In this document: one piece after another, positions 54,594-63,409 of the stretch
Position numbering within the stretch: position 1 is the first letter of the stretch
Layout of the letters: every line of letters begins with the position of its first letter
Assembly (NCBI RefSeq): GCF_900078305.2
Contig: NZ_LT546028.1
Span: forward strand, 546,948-610,947
Direction: 5' to 3'
DNA: 64,000 nucleotides
Source: Corynebacterium bouchesdurhonense
GTDB lineage: Bacteria; Actinomycetota; Actinomycetes; Mycobacteriales; Mycobacteriaceae
Made by a program: the position numbers and the translations under genes
The notes under the pieces: generated by a model
The model's input: only the letters and a program-made list of their open reading frames with translations
What the model was told of the DNA's origin: nothing
The model's database searches: none

Positions 54594-56303
54594 ATGACGC
54601 AACGCCCCGCCACCGCCGCCGTTCCGGCTGCGGTCCCCGCTTCCGAGACTGCGCCGCTGCGGGAGCCTTCGCTTCTCGACGCAACCTGCAACGCCTTCGC
54701 CGAGGACTTCGCCGCCCTGAGCCCCACCGACGCCACCGCGGCGGGCATCCCCGGCCACGACGGGGAGCTGCAGAACTTCTGCCCCGAGTACTTCAGCTCG
54801 GTGGCGGACCGGATCCGCGAGCTGGTGGCGGACGTGGAGGCGCTCAACGACACCACGGATGACTCGGACGACGACGAGGACTTCGACGACGTGGACCACC
54901 TCACCGCCACCATCGTGCGCGACCGCATGGCCTCCTACCTGGCCTTCCACCACCGGGGCGAGGACCTGCGCTGGCTGAACAACATCGACTCCCCGGTCCA
55001 GATCATCCGCGACTCCTTCGAGCTAATGCCCAAGGACACCCCGGAGGCCCTAGACGCCGTGGCGTCGCGCATGTCCAAGGTGCGCGAGGCGCTGCGCGGC
55101 TACGCCGAGTCCCTCGCCGAGGCTGCGTCCGCCGGCCGCGTGGCCGCGCGCCGCCAGGTAGAGGCCGTGATCGAGCAGTGCGAGGCGCTCGCGGGCGAGC
55201 ACTCCCAGCTGCAGGACCAGGGCCTGGACCCCGATTCCCAGGTGGTGGTGGGTGCCCGGGACGCCTTCGCCGAGTTCGCCGACTGGCTCTCCACCGAGCT
55301 GGCGCCGCTTGCCGGCACCGAAGACGCGGTGGGCCGGGACCGCTACGAGCTCTTCTCCGGCTACTTCCTGGGCCGCGAGGTTGACCTGGACCAGGCGTAC
55401 GCGTGGGCGCGCGAGGAGCTCGCCGTGACGGTGGAGGAGCAGAAGCAGCTGGCCCAGGCGCTGTACGGGGAGGGCACGGGCGTGCTCGAGGCCTACCGCA
55501 AGCTGGACCGCGAGCCGCGCTACCAGCTGCACGGTACCGAGGCGCTCATGGAGTGGATGGCCTCCGTGAACGAGGAGGTGCACCGCGAGTTGGGCGGGGT
55601 GGATTTCACCGTCCCCGAGGACATGCCCCAGGTGCAATGCGCGGTGGACCGGGCGGGCTCCGGCGGCATCTTCTACACCCCGCCGAGCGACGACTTCTCC
55701 CGCCCCGGCACCATGTGGTGGTCCGTGCCGAAGGGCCAAGAGACCTTCCACACCTGGCAGGAGCTGACCACCGTTTTCCATGAGGGCATGCCGGGCCACC
55801 ACCTGCAGCTGGCCACTTCCATGCTGCAGCGCCGCACCCTCAACCTGTGGCGCCGCACCATGTGCTGGAACGCGGCGCACGGCGAGGGCTGGGCCCTCTA
55901 CGCCGAGCACCTGATGGCGGACCACGGCTACTTCGAGGACCCGGGTTTTCGCATGGGCCTGCTCGACTCGCGGCGCTTAAGGCTCGCGCGCGTGATGGTG
56001 GACATCGGGGTGCACCTGAAGAAAGCCACCCCGGACGGCTCAGGCGTGTGGGACGCCCAGTACGCCAAGGCGTTCCTGCGCTCCAACTGCGCGATGGGGG
56101 ACGCGAACCTGGCCTTCGAGCTGGACCGCTACCTGGGCTGGCCGGGCCAGGCCCCCTCGTACGCGCTGGGGTACCGGGACTGGCTCACGCTGCGCGACAA
56201 AGCCGTCGCGCAGGGCATGGAGCTGCGCCGTTTCCACGACAAGGCGCTGCGCCTCGGCTCCATGCCCATGGATCTGCTGGCCAGCGAGGTGCTCAACCAC
56301 TAG
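54594..56303 (+). CDS. DUF885 family protein (putative metallopeptidase)
   Basis: 569 residues. Helical DUF885 protein with the zinc-type motif FHEGMPGHHLQ and later NAAHGEGWALYAEHLM, typical of M32-like metallopeptidases. No signal peptide. ATG 54594 has no ribosome site; a -10 TACAAT lies at 54580-54585, eight bases upstream, so the mRNA is probably leaderless. An acidic stretch (DDSDDDEDFDD) sits near residue 85. A motif copy (54671-54682) lies in the N-terminal arm. Confidence 0.82.
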   Translation: MTQRPATAAVPAAVPASETAPLREPSLLDATCNAFAEDFAALSPTDATAAGIPGHDGELQNFCPEYFSSVADRIRELVADVEALNDTTDDSDDDEDFDDVDHLTATIVRDRMASYLAFHHRGEDLRWLNNIDSPVQIIRDSFELMPKDTPEALDAVASRMSKVREALRGYAESLAEAASAGRVAARRQVEAVIEQCEALAGEHSQLQDQGLDPDSQVVVGARDAFAEFADWLSTELAPLAGTEDAVGRDRYELFSGYFLGREVDLDQAYAWAREELAVTVEEQKQLAQALYGEGTGVLEAYRKLDREPRYQLHGTEALMEWMASVNEEVHRELGGVDFTVPEDMPQVQCAVDRAGSGGIFYTPPSDDFSRPGTMWWSVPKGQETFHTWQELTTVFHEGMPGHHLQLATSMLQRRTLNLWRRTMCWNAAHGEGWALYAEHLMADHGYFEDPGFRMGLLDSRRLRLARVMVDIGVHLKKATPDGSGVWDAQYAKAFLRSNCAMGDANLAFELDRYLGWPGQAPSYALGYRDWLTLRDKAVAQGMELRRFHDKALRLGSMPMDLLASEVLNH

Positions 56304-57319
56304 CCGCGCTTGTCCAGCCGGCCCAGGATCTGCGGCAGGTAGGCGGCGAAGACCAGGATGCAGATCAGGCGGATCAGCTGCAGCGCGATCACGGCCGGGC
56401 CCGCGCCGCCCTCGGCGGACAGCGCCAGCACCGTCTCCAGCGCGCCGGGCGTGGTGGCCAGGTAGCCCTCGAAGAAGGTGATGCCCAGCCACGTGGACAC
56501 CACCCAGCCCACCCCGGCGCACGCGGCCATCAGCCCGAGGATGTACGCCACGGTGGCCGGCAGCATCCTGCTGAACTGCTTGAGCGCCGGCACGCTCAGG
56601 CCGCCGCCGGCGAGCCACCCGATGGTGATCAGGGCCGCGACGGAGAGCGGCTTCGGCGGCACGATTTGAACATCCATTACCGTGCCCGCCAGCACCGTGA
56701 CCAGCATCGGGCCGAACACGGACGAGTTGGGCAGGTGCAGGAACTTGCCCACCGGCAGGCCCACGGCCACCAGCAGGGGCACGAGCAGCCACATCCAGGG
56801 CGATGCCGCGTCCTCGGACACGGGCACCGCGGCCGGGGCGGCTAACAGCGACGCGACCACGGGCAGTGTGAAGGACACGGTGAGCAGGCGCAGGTACTGG
56901 GTCAGGGCCACGTAGCGCGCGTCCGCACCCACCTCCTCGGCGATGGCGGGCATCACCGACGCGCCGCCCGCGAGGAGGGAGAGCACGCCCGTTTCCCGTG
57001 AAACACCGTGGCGGGACAGCACGATGCCGCCGCCGAACGCCAGCGCGATGATGATCGCGGCGGAGCACAGCCCTGGGATGAGGAAGGGCGCGAGCTCGGC
57101 GGGCGGGATGCCCACCAGGGGCACGGCCGCCATCACGCCGATCACGCCGCGTGCCACCTTAAACAGGGTGCTGTTGAGCTTCAGCTCGCGGCCGCTGACA
57201 AGCGCCGCACCACCGGAGGCGATGATCGCGCCGAGGATCCAGGCCGCCGGCACGTGGAGGGCGCTCAGGCCCGCGCCGAGCGCGACCGACAGCGGCACCA
57301 CAAACACCCAGCGATTCAC
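56300..57319 (-). CDS. AbrB family membrane transporter-like protein
   Basis: 339 residues from GTG 57319, about 10 membrane helices in two repeats. AbrB/ammonia-monooxygenase-like family: PAAWILGAIIASGGAALVSG, LLAGGASVMPAIAEEVGADA, TPGALETVLALSAEGG. Substrate unknown. ATG 57346 is in frame but would overlap the divergent start and erase the promoter palindrome, so GTG 57319 is preferred. Probably leaderless. Confidence 0.8.
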   Translation of the reverse strand: MNRWVFVVPLSVALGAGLSALHVPAAWILGAIIASGGAALVSGRELKLNSTLFKVARGVIGVMAAVPLVGIPPAELAPFLIPGLCSAAIIIALAFGGGIVLSRHGVSRETGVLSLLAGGASVMPAIAEEVGADARYVALTQYLRLLTVSFTLPVVASLLAAPAAVPVSEDAASPWMWLLVPLLVAVGLPVGKFLHLPNSSVFGPMLVTVLAGTVMDVQIVPPKPLSVAALITIGWLAGGGLSVPALKQFSRMLPATVAYILGLMAACAGVGWVVSTWLGITFFEGYLATTPGALETVLALSAEGGAGPAVIALQLIRLICILVFAAYLPQILGRLDKRG

Positions 57320-57324
57320 GGCCC

Positions 57325-57338
57325 ACAGAGTACTCTGT
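57325..57338. promoter_or_regulatory. symmetric divergent promoter palindrome
   Basis: Perfect palindrome ACAGAGTACTCTGT. TACTCT (57331-57336) is a -10 for the plus gene (8 bases before ATG 57345). Its mirror (57332-57327) is a -10 for the minus gene (7 bases before GTG 57319). Confidence 0.6.
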
Positions 57339-57344
57339 TGGCCC

Positions 57345-58103
57345 ATGAGCCCTGTGACCGTCGCCATACTCGCAGCCGCGGCGGCGTTCGCGGGCTGGAT
57401 CGACGCGGTGATCGGCGGGGGCGGGCTCGTGCTCATCCCGGTACTCATGGGGGCGACGGGGCTGCCGGCCGCCTCCGTGCTGGCCACCAACAAGATCGCG
57501 GCGGTCACGGGCACGGCGTCTGCGGCCGTCACGCTGGTGCGGCGGGTGGGCGTCCCGCGCGTCACTTGGGCGCTGGCGGCAGCCGCGTTCGCCGCCTCCG
57601 CGTGCGGGGCGCGGGCCGTGTCGCTAGTGAGCGACGAGGTGGTGCGCCCGGTGATCATCGTGCTGCTGCTCGCTGTCGGCGCGTTCGTCGCCGCCCGCCC
57701 GGAGTTTGGTTCGGGTGGGGGGATGCGGGTGGAAAGTGGGCGTCGAAAAGCGATTGCTCTTAGCGCGGCGGGAGCGATCGGGCTTTACGACGGCATCTTC
57801 GGGCCCGGCACCGGCATGTTCCTGATCATGGCGCTGACCGCGATCTTCTCGCAGTCCTTCCTCGAATCCTCGGCGATGGCGAAGGTGATCAACACTGCGA
57901 CCAACCTCGGTGCGCTCAGCGTGTTCATCCTCGGCGGGTACGTGCAGTGGAAGCTCGCGCTGGGCCTAGCCGCGGCCAACCTTGTGGGCGCCCAGCTCGG
58001 CGCGCGCACGGTGCTTGCCGGCGGCTCGAAGCTGGTGCGCTATGCGCTGCTGGGGCTGGTAGTTGTGCTGAGCACGAAGCTGATGCTGGACGAGTTCGCC
58101 TAA
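57345..58103 (+). CDS. TauE/SafE (TSUP) family sulfite/sulfonate exporter-like protein
   Basis: 252 residues, about 8 membrane helices. Family motifs: GWIDAVIGGGGLVLIPVL, LATNKIAAVTGT, GLYDGIFGPGTGMFL. Family members move sulfite, sulfoacetate or other anions. A motif copy (57740-57751) is in the central cytosolic loop (SGRRKA). Confidence 0.85.
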   Translation: MSPVTVAILAAAAAFAGWIDAVIGGGGLVLIPVLMGATGLPAASVLATNKIAAVTGTASAAVTLVRRVGVPRVTWALAAAAFAASACGARAVSLVSDEVVRPVIIVLLLAVGAFVAARPEFGSGGGMRVESGRRKAIALSAAGAIGLYDGIFGPGTGMFLIMALTAIFSQSFLESSAMAKVINTATNLGALSVFILGGYVQWKLALGLAAANLVGAQLGARTVLAGGSKLVRYALLGLVVVLSTKLMLDEFA

Positions 58104-59545
58104 TCCAGCACGAGTGTGCCGTTGAGCAGCCCCACCAGGGCGAACGCGGCGCCGACCAGCACCAGGGCCACCACGAACCACTCGAAGCGGTTGAACAGCG
58201 CCTCGCCGCGGCGGCGCTTGTTCCACACGTACACCAGGATGCCCGGCACCACGATCAGGGCGCCCAGCAGCACGTACACCGGGTCCGCCGCGTAGATCAG
58301 CCACAGCGAGTACACCGAGGCCACCAGGCCGAGGATGAGGTGGCGGCGGTTCTCGCGGGCGCCCGGGCGCACCTCCACGGAGCGGGGGTTGGGTTCCGGG
58401 CGGGCACACAGCGTGACCAGGTAGATGGCCGAGAAAATGTAGGGCAGCAGGTACATGATGGTGGCCAGCTGCACCATGGCGTTGTAGGACGTCTCGTTGG
58501 CAAAGAACACGATGACGAAGAACTGGATCACCACGGTGGAGACTAGCTGGGCGGCGAACGGGGCACCGGCGTCGTTCACGCGGCCGAGGCTCTTGGGCAG
58601 CAGTCCGTCGCGCGCCATGAGCACGATCGGTTCCGCGCACAGCATCTGCCAGGACACGTAGGCGCCGAGCACCGACAGGCACAGGCCGACGGAGATGAGC
58701 AGGCCGCCCCACGGACCCACCACCGCTTCCAGCACCGCGGCCATGGAGTTGTCCGGCAGCGCGGCCAGCTCCTCCTGGGTGAGCACGCCGTAGGAGAGCG
58801 TGGACACCGCCACCAGGAGGAAGAGGATGGACAGGAAGCCGATGATGGTGGCGCGGCCCACGTCTCTGCGGGAGCGGGCCTGCTTGGAGTACACCGAGGC
58901 GCCCTCGATGCCGATGAACACCCACACCGTGTAGAGCATGATTCCCTTGAGCTGGGTGTTGAAGGCGGTGCCGGTGCCCTCGCCCCAGAAGTCCCCCGTG
59001 AAGGTGTCCCAGGAGAAGCCGAGGAACGCCACCAGCAGGATGAAGCACAGGATGGGCACCACCTTGGCCACGGTGACCACCAGGTTCATCACCGCCGCCT
59101 GCTTCACGCCGCGGGTGAGCGCGAAGAAGATCACCCAGGTGAGCACCGACACGGCCACCGCGAGCACCCACTGGTTCTGGAAGACGGGGAAGTAGTGGCC
59201 CACCGTGCCGAAGAAGAGGGTGGCGTAGCCCACCTGCGCCATTACCGAGCCCAGCCAGTAGCCCAGGCCGGAGGTGAAGCCGATGAAATCCCCCAATCCG
59301 GCGCGCACGTAGGAGTACACGCCCGAATCCAGCTCGGGTTTGCGTCGGGCCAGGATCTGGAAGACGAAGGCGATGGAGAGCATGCCCACCCCGGCGATGA
59401 GCCAGCCGGTGAGCATCGCGCCGGGACCGGCCACGGAGCCAATGTTCTGGGGCAGGGCGAAGATGCCGGAGCCGAGGGTGGAGCCGATGATGAGGGAGAC
59501 CAGCGTCCACACGGTCACGGTGGTCCTGCTCTGGGCAGTTGTCAT
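58100..59545 (-). CDS. APC family amino acid permease (arginine/ornithine antiporter-like)
   Basis: 481 residues from ATG 59545, 12-13 membrane helices. Opens with LVSLIIGSTLGSGIFALPQN (the APC GSGIF motif); ILARRKPELDSGVYSYVRAG and FIGIEGASVYSKQARSRRDV place it with basic amino acid/polyamine antiporters of the ArcD/YdgI kind. Convergent 4-base overlap with the TauE gene. Exact substrate uncertain. Confidence 0.85.
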   Translation of the reverse strand: MTTAQSRTTVTVWTLVSLIIGSTLGSGIFALPQNIGSVAGPGAMLTGWLIAGVGMLSIAFVFQILARRKPELDSGVYSYVRAGLGDFIGFTSGLGYWLGSVMAQVGYATLFFGTVGHYFPVFQNQWVLAVAVSVLTWVIFFALTRGVKQAAVMNLVVTVAKVVPILCFILLVAFLGFSWDTFTGDFWGEGTGTAFNTQLKGIMLYTVWVFIGIEGASVYSKQARSRRDVGRATIIGFLSILFLLVAVSTLSYGVLTQEELAALPDNSMAAVLEAVVGPWGGLLISVGLCLSVLGAYVSWQMLCAEPIVLMARDGLLPKSLGRVNDAGAPFAAQLVSTVVIQFFVIVFFANETSYNAMVQLATIMYLLPYIFSAIYLVTLCARPEPNPRSVEVRPGARENRRHLILGLVASVYSLWLIYAADPVYVLLGALIVVPGILVYVWNKRRRGEALFNRFEWFVVALVLVGAAFALVGLLNGTLVLD

Positions 59546-59556
59546 AAATGTCAAGT

Positions 59557-61791
59557 TTACTTGCGGCGGTTCGTCCTCGAGGTAGCGGTGGCGCTCCACG
59601 GGTCCTCGGGCCAGGGGTGCTTGGGGTAGCGGCCCCGCATCTCCTTGCGCACCTGCTGGTAGGGGCCGTCCCAGAAACTGCGCAGGTCATCCGTCACCGC
59701 CAGCTCGCGCCCAGCGGGGGAGAGCAGGTGGAACAGCACCGGCACGCCCGCCACCAGCGGGGAGGCGGCTAGGCCGAAGCACTCCTGCAGCTTCACGCGC
59801 ACCACGGGGCGGCCGGTGGCGTAGTCCACGCGCGGGTGCGAGCCGCTGGGCACCTCGAGGCGCTCGGGCGCGAGCTCGGCGAGCTGCCCGGCCTCGGGCC
59901 AGGGGAGGTTGCGCATGATCGCGCCGCGCATGTCGAGCTTGCTTATCGACGCCCCCTTGCACACCTGAAACACCTCCGGCGAGTAGTCGCCCCGGGCGAC
60001 GTCGGGCCACGGCTCGCCGAGCCGGTCTCGGAGGAAGTCCACGCGCTCCTTCAGCCGCTGCGCGTCGGCGTCCAGGGGGAAGTCGGCAAAGGTGAGGCCG
60101 GTGAGCACCTCAGCAGCCTCCTCGGGCGACAGCTTCACCGGGGTGCTCGACAGCTCGATGGCGCCAACTGCCTTGACGGCGCGGCCGCGCACCTTGCCGT
60201 CGGTAAGCGATGCCCTGATTTCTTCCCGCACGCGCTCTGCGGGCAGCTCCGTCGCGGCGGCGGCTCGGATCACGGCGCCGGCGCGGGTGCGCTGCACGTC
60301 CGCGGCCGCGAGCCACTCGGGGCGGCCCATGTCCACGCCGAGGGCGGCGCGGGTGCCGGACGCCAACAGGTACTCGTCGCCGCTGCGCCTGGCCACCCAC
60401 TGGGGGAAGGCGGCGGCCACCACCTGACCGGCCGCAACCGGGGGGCCGGGCGGGGCGAGGCGGGCCAGGCGCTCCACCTGGCGCTTCGGCGCTTGCGCGC
60501 GGGCGAGGTCCCCGCTTACGCCCTCAGCGATGGCGGCCACGGTGGGCGCGGCGCCCGCGCCGAAAGTGAGCAGTGCCGCACCCAGGCGAGGGTCCACGGG
60601 CATGGCGGCGAGGCGGGCGCCCAGCGGCGTGACCGCGCCCTGGGGGTCCACGGCGCCGAGGTCCGCCAGCGTCGCCTCGGCCTCGGCGAGGGCCGGTGCC
60701 GGGGGCGGGGTGAGCAGCGGCAGGTCCGGCGAGCCCCAGGCGCGCATGGCGAGCACGGCGCCGGTGAGGTCGCTGACCAGGATCTCGGGGGCTGTGTCGG
60801 GGCGGAAGTGCTGGTAATCCGCCTGCGAGTAGGCCCGGACCACGGCGCCGGGCCCGAGGCGGGCGGCGCGGCCCGCGCGCTGGTCGGCGCTGGCCTTGGA
60901 GGCGGAGACGGTGACCAGGCCCGTCATGCCGCGGGCGTCCCGGCGCGGCTCGCGCGACAGGCCCGCGTCCACCACGCGGCGCACGCCCGGCATGGTCAGG
61001 GAGGACTCCGCCAGCGCCGTGGAGACCACCACCGGGGCGTCGCCGGTCAGGGCCGCGTCCTGCTCCGCGCTGCTCAGGCGCCCGTGCAGGGGCACCGCGT
61101 GCGCGCCGACTAGGGAGCACACCAGGTCCACCTCCCGCGCGCCGGGCACGAACACCAGGGTGCGCCCCTGCGCGTGGCCGCCGGCACGCGCCAGCTCCGC
61201 CACGTGCGCGTAGAACTCCCGGGTGCCCTCCGCGCGCCCGGGGTGCGGGGCGTACTCGACCTCGAGCGGGTGGGTTTGCGCGCTGGTGGTGAGCACCGAG
61301 GCGCCCATGTGCTCGGCGATGGCGGCGGCGTCCAGGGTGGCGGACATGGCGGCGAGGTAGAAGTCCTCGCGCAGCACGGCGACCTCCATGCACATGGCCA
61401 GCACCAGGTCGGTGTCCAGCTGGCGCTCGTGCACCTCGTCGACCACCACGGCGCCCACGCCGTCCAGCCCCGGGTCTTTGAGCAGGCGGTTGAGCAGCAC
61501 GCCGGGGGTGACAAACTCCACCAGGCGCCCGCCGGTGTGCTCGCCGCGGATGGAGTAGCCGGTGAGGGAGGGGTCGTCGAGAAGCGAAAGCCTCCGCCAC
61601 GCGGAGCGCACCGCAACCCGGCGCGGGGCGGTGACCAGGGTTTTGCCGTGCGCGTTGGCGATGGCGGGCGGGATAAGCGTGGTCTTGCCGGTGCCCGGCG
61701 GCGCCTCCACCACGAGCGGGCCGGACTGGGGGAGCTGGTCGATCACGCGGGACACGGGCAGGCCGCGGCCGATTCGTTCCAGGTTAAACAT
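59557..61791 (-). CDS. hrpB: ATP-dependent RNA helicase HrpB
   Basis: 744 residues from ATG 61791. DEAH/RHA-type helicase: Walker A APPGTGKTT, VTAPRRVAV, VVVDEVHERQ (DEVH), MSATLD, STALAESSLTMPG, QRAGRAARLGPG. HrpB-specific C-terminal domain with EVPSGSHPRVDYATG. Role in RNA remodelling; phenotype in actinobacteria poorly known. Two motif-related sites (exact 59941-59952; 11/12 at 61574-61585). Confidence 0.92.
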   Translation of the reverse strand: MFNLERIGRGLPVSRVIDQLPQSGPLVVEAPPGTGKTTLIPPAIANAHGKTLVTAPRRVAVRSAWRRLSLLDDPSLTGYSIRGEHTGGRLVEFVTPGVLLNRLLKDPGLDGVGAVVVDEVHERQLDTDLVLAMCMEVAVLREDFYLAAMSATLDAAAIAEHMGASVLTTSAQTHPLEVEYAPHPGRAEGTREFYAHVAELARAGGHAQGRTLVFVPGAREVDLVCSLVGAHAVPLHGRLSSAEQDAALTGDAPVVVSTALAESSLTMPGVRRVVDAGLSREPRRDARGMTGLVTVSASKASADQRAGRAARLGPGAVVRAYSQADYQHFRPDTAPEILVSDLTGAVLAMRAWGSPDLPLLTPPPAPALAEAEATLADLGAVDPQGAVTPLGARLAAMPVDPRLGAALLTFGAGAAPTVAAIAEGVSGDLARAQAPKRQVERLARLAPPGPPVAAGQVVAAAFPQWVARRSGDEYLLASGTRAALGVDMGRPEWLAAADVQRTRAGAVIRAAAATELPAERVREEIRASLTDGKVRGRAVKAVGAIELSSTPVKLSPEEAAEVLTGLTFADFPLDADAQRLKERVDFLRDRLGEPWPDVARGDYSPEVFQVCKGASISKLDMRGAIMRNLPWPEAGQLAELAPERLEVPSGSHPRVDYATGRPVVRVKLQECFGLAASPLVAGVPVLFHLLSPAGRELAVTDDLRSFWDGPYQQVRKEMRGRYPKHPWPEDPWSATATSRTNRRK

Positions 61792-61799
61792 TGTGATCC

Positions 61800-61809
61800 A
61801 GGGTACCTT
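61800..61809. promoter_or_regulatory. symmetric divergent promoter (hrpB/thpR)
   Basis: AGGGTACCTT: TACCTT (61804-61809) is a -10 for thpR, 7 bases before ATG 61817. The reverse strand reads TACCCT (61805-61800), 8 bases before ATG 61791 of hrpB. Same TA-overlap geometry as at 57327-57336. Confidence 0.55.
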
Positions 61810-61816
61810 TGGGGGC

Positions 61817-62383
61817 ATGAGACGCCTGTTCGCAGCAATCGTCCCACCCGTCGAGGTTCGCGAGCACCTGATCACGGCGCTGCGCCCCATCCGCGACACG
61901 TTCGGCACCGAGTCGCGCTGGACCGACCCGGACAACTGGCACATCACCCTCGCCTTCTACGGCGCTCAACCCAATGACGCGGCGCTGGTCACGGACATTT
62001 TGGCGCAGGCGACCGCGTGGGCCCCGGCGCTGGAGCTGCAGCTGCGCGGGGCGGGGTGCTTCGACCGGCGGACGTTGTGGATCGGCGTGGGCGGCGACAA
62101 GCTGGGGCTGCGCGAGCTTATGGCGGACTCGCTGATTGAGCCGGATATGCGGGGGCGCCAGCGAGCCCACCTCACCGTCGCGCGCACCGGAACCCGGACG
62201 CGCGATTTTTGGCTTCTGGAGGACCACGCCCACGCCCTGTCGGTCTACCGCGGGCCACGCTGGGTGGTTGATGAGGTGCACCTCATGGAGTCCCACCTGG
62301 GCAAAGGGCGCTCCGGCGGGCCGAAGTACGAGGTGGTGGACACCTTCTACCTGCGTGGCCCGGCGCGGCGGCAGGCCAGCTAG
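61817..62383 (+). CDS. thpR: RNA 2',3'-cyclic phosphodiesterase
   Basis: 188 residues. 2H phosphoesterase with the two catalytic HxT motifs HITLAFYG and HLTVARTG about 120 residues apart. Opens 2',3'-cyclic phosphates (RNA ligase/CPDase family LigT). ATG 61817 has no ribosome site and a -10 seven bases upstream: probably leaderless. Confidence 0.92.
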   Translation: MRRLFAAIVPPVEVREHLITALRPIRDTFGTESRWTDPDNWHITLAFYGAQPNDAALVTDILAQATAWAPALELQLRGAGCFDRRTLWIGVGGDKLGLRELMADSLIEPDMRGRQRAHLTVARTGTRTRDFWLLEDHAHALSVYRGPRWVVDEVHLMESHLGKGRSGGPKYEVVDTFYLRGPARRQAS

Positions 62384-62463
62384 CCTCGGCTGTTGGCCAG
62401 GGCCTGGCGGTCTGCGATCGACTGCCAGCGGATGAGGTTCTCCTGATCCAGCGGGTGGCCCCG
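62380..62463 (-). pseudogene. C-terminal remnant of an unidentified gene
   Basis: A host-like, GC-rich 27-codon frame (RGHPLDQENLIRWQSIAD...ALANSRG-stop) with an in-frame TAA directly upstream and no start. It ends in a CTAG shared with the thpR stop, the usual spacing for a real convergent gene here. The sequence beyond 62463 changes composition. I infer a gene eroded from its 5' side. Confidence 0.4.
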
Positions 62464-62630
62464 TTACCGCGTGAGTTGGCCCGCCAGACTGGGGAAACTC
62501 GCGGTGCGGCAATAATGATACGGGAACAGGAGTTCGATAACTCGCTATTGCTAACACAATTTTGCCGATCCCACGTTGGATCGCTGTGCCAAAATTGAGT
62601 CAACAATGAAATCAGATTGGAGGTGCCAAA

Positions 62631-62819
62631 ATGACTGTTCCATCCTTGCGGCGGCTGACCGTCGTGGAGGCCCAGGCCGAGCTGGCAAGTCTTGAGCAGC
62701 GAGTGGAGGGGCCAATGGAGGAGTTTGAGCGCCGAGCCTACGACTACGAGCTCACGGCTCGAGAGCAAGGTCTCTGGCAGCGCATTAGCGAACTGCGGTG
62801 GATGCTCGCTCATGTCTAA
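62631..62819 (+). CDS. small protein, possible antitoxin-like partner
   Basis: 62 residues, helical and acidic (LTVVEAQAELASLEQRVEGP; YDYELTAREQGLWQRISELR). Good ribosome site (TTGGAGGTG) before ATG 62631. The surroundings (62464-62630) are AT-richer than the host. The next ATG overlaps its stop (ATGTCTAA), as in two-gene TA operons, but that partner is only 12 codons long. No family recognised. Confidence 0.6.
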   Translation: MTVPSLRRLTVVEAQAELASLEQRVEGPMEEFERRAYDYELTAREQGLWQRISELRWMLAHV

Positions 62820-62850
62820 TCAGGAGGATGCGGGCCACGAAACTAGCTAA
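62812..62850 (+). pseudogene. truncated downstream partner (12 codons)
   Basis: ATG 62812 overlaps the previous stop; the frame reads MSNQEDAGHETS then TAA where the convergent acetyltransferase gene ends. It looks like the 5' stump of a second operon gene lost at the junction. Confidence 0.35.
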
Positions 62851-63398
62851 AACCGCCGCTTCACCTGCGCGGGCACCCCGGCGGCGAGGCAATCCGACGG
62901 AATATCGCGCGTGACCACTGCGCCGGCCGCCACGACCACGCGGTCTCCCACGGTCACGCCGGGCATCACCATCGCGCCGGCGCCGAACCAGCAGTCCTCG
63001 CCGATGGTTATCGGCTTCGCAATTTCCCAGCCCTCGGCGCGCATGCGGTGATCATCAACCGGGTGGCCCACGGTGATGAGCCGGCAGCCGGGCCCGAACA
63101 ATGTCCGCGCCCCGACGGTTATCTCGGCGATGTCCAAGATGGTGCAGTTGAAGTTCATGAAACACCCCGGCCCGAAGCGGGTGTTCACGCCGAACTCCAC
63201 GTGGACCGGCCCCCAGATCTCGGGTACCTCGCCGCGGGGGAAGAGCTCGCGCAAAAGCTCGGCGGCGCGGCCCGGATCGGTGTTGCCGAGCTGGTTGAAC
63301 TCCCGCGTGAGCGCGAAACAGCGTGCGTGCGCCGCATCCGCCTCGGGGCCGCCGGGCAGGTACCACTGCCCCGAGCGCATGCGGTCCATTCCTTGCAT
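62847..63398 (-). CDS. maltose/galactoside-type O-acetyltransferase
   Basis: 183 residues. N-terminal Mac domain (MRSGQWYLPGGPEADAAHAR) and a left-handed beta-helix with hexapeptides ending in IGEDCWFGAGAMVMPGVTVG and GVPAQVKRRF; catalytic His in ITVGHPVDDHRMR. Transfers acetyl from acetyl-CoA to sugars. ATG 63389 is an alternative start. Divergent from alkB with 11 bases between. Confidence 0.87.
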   Translation of the reverse strand: MQGMDRMRSGQWYLPGGPEADAAHARCFALTREFNQLGNTDPGRAAELLRELFPRGEVPEIWGPVHVEFGVNTRFGPGCFMNFNCTILDIAEITVGARTLFGPGCRLITVGHPVDDHRMRAEGWEIAKPITIGEDCWFGAGAMVMPGVTVGDRVVVAAGAVVTRDIPSDCLAAGVPAQVKRRF

Positions 63399-63409
63399 AC
63401 TGGGAGCTT

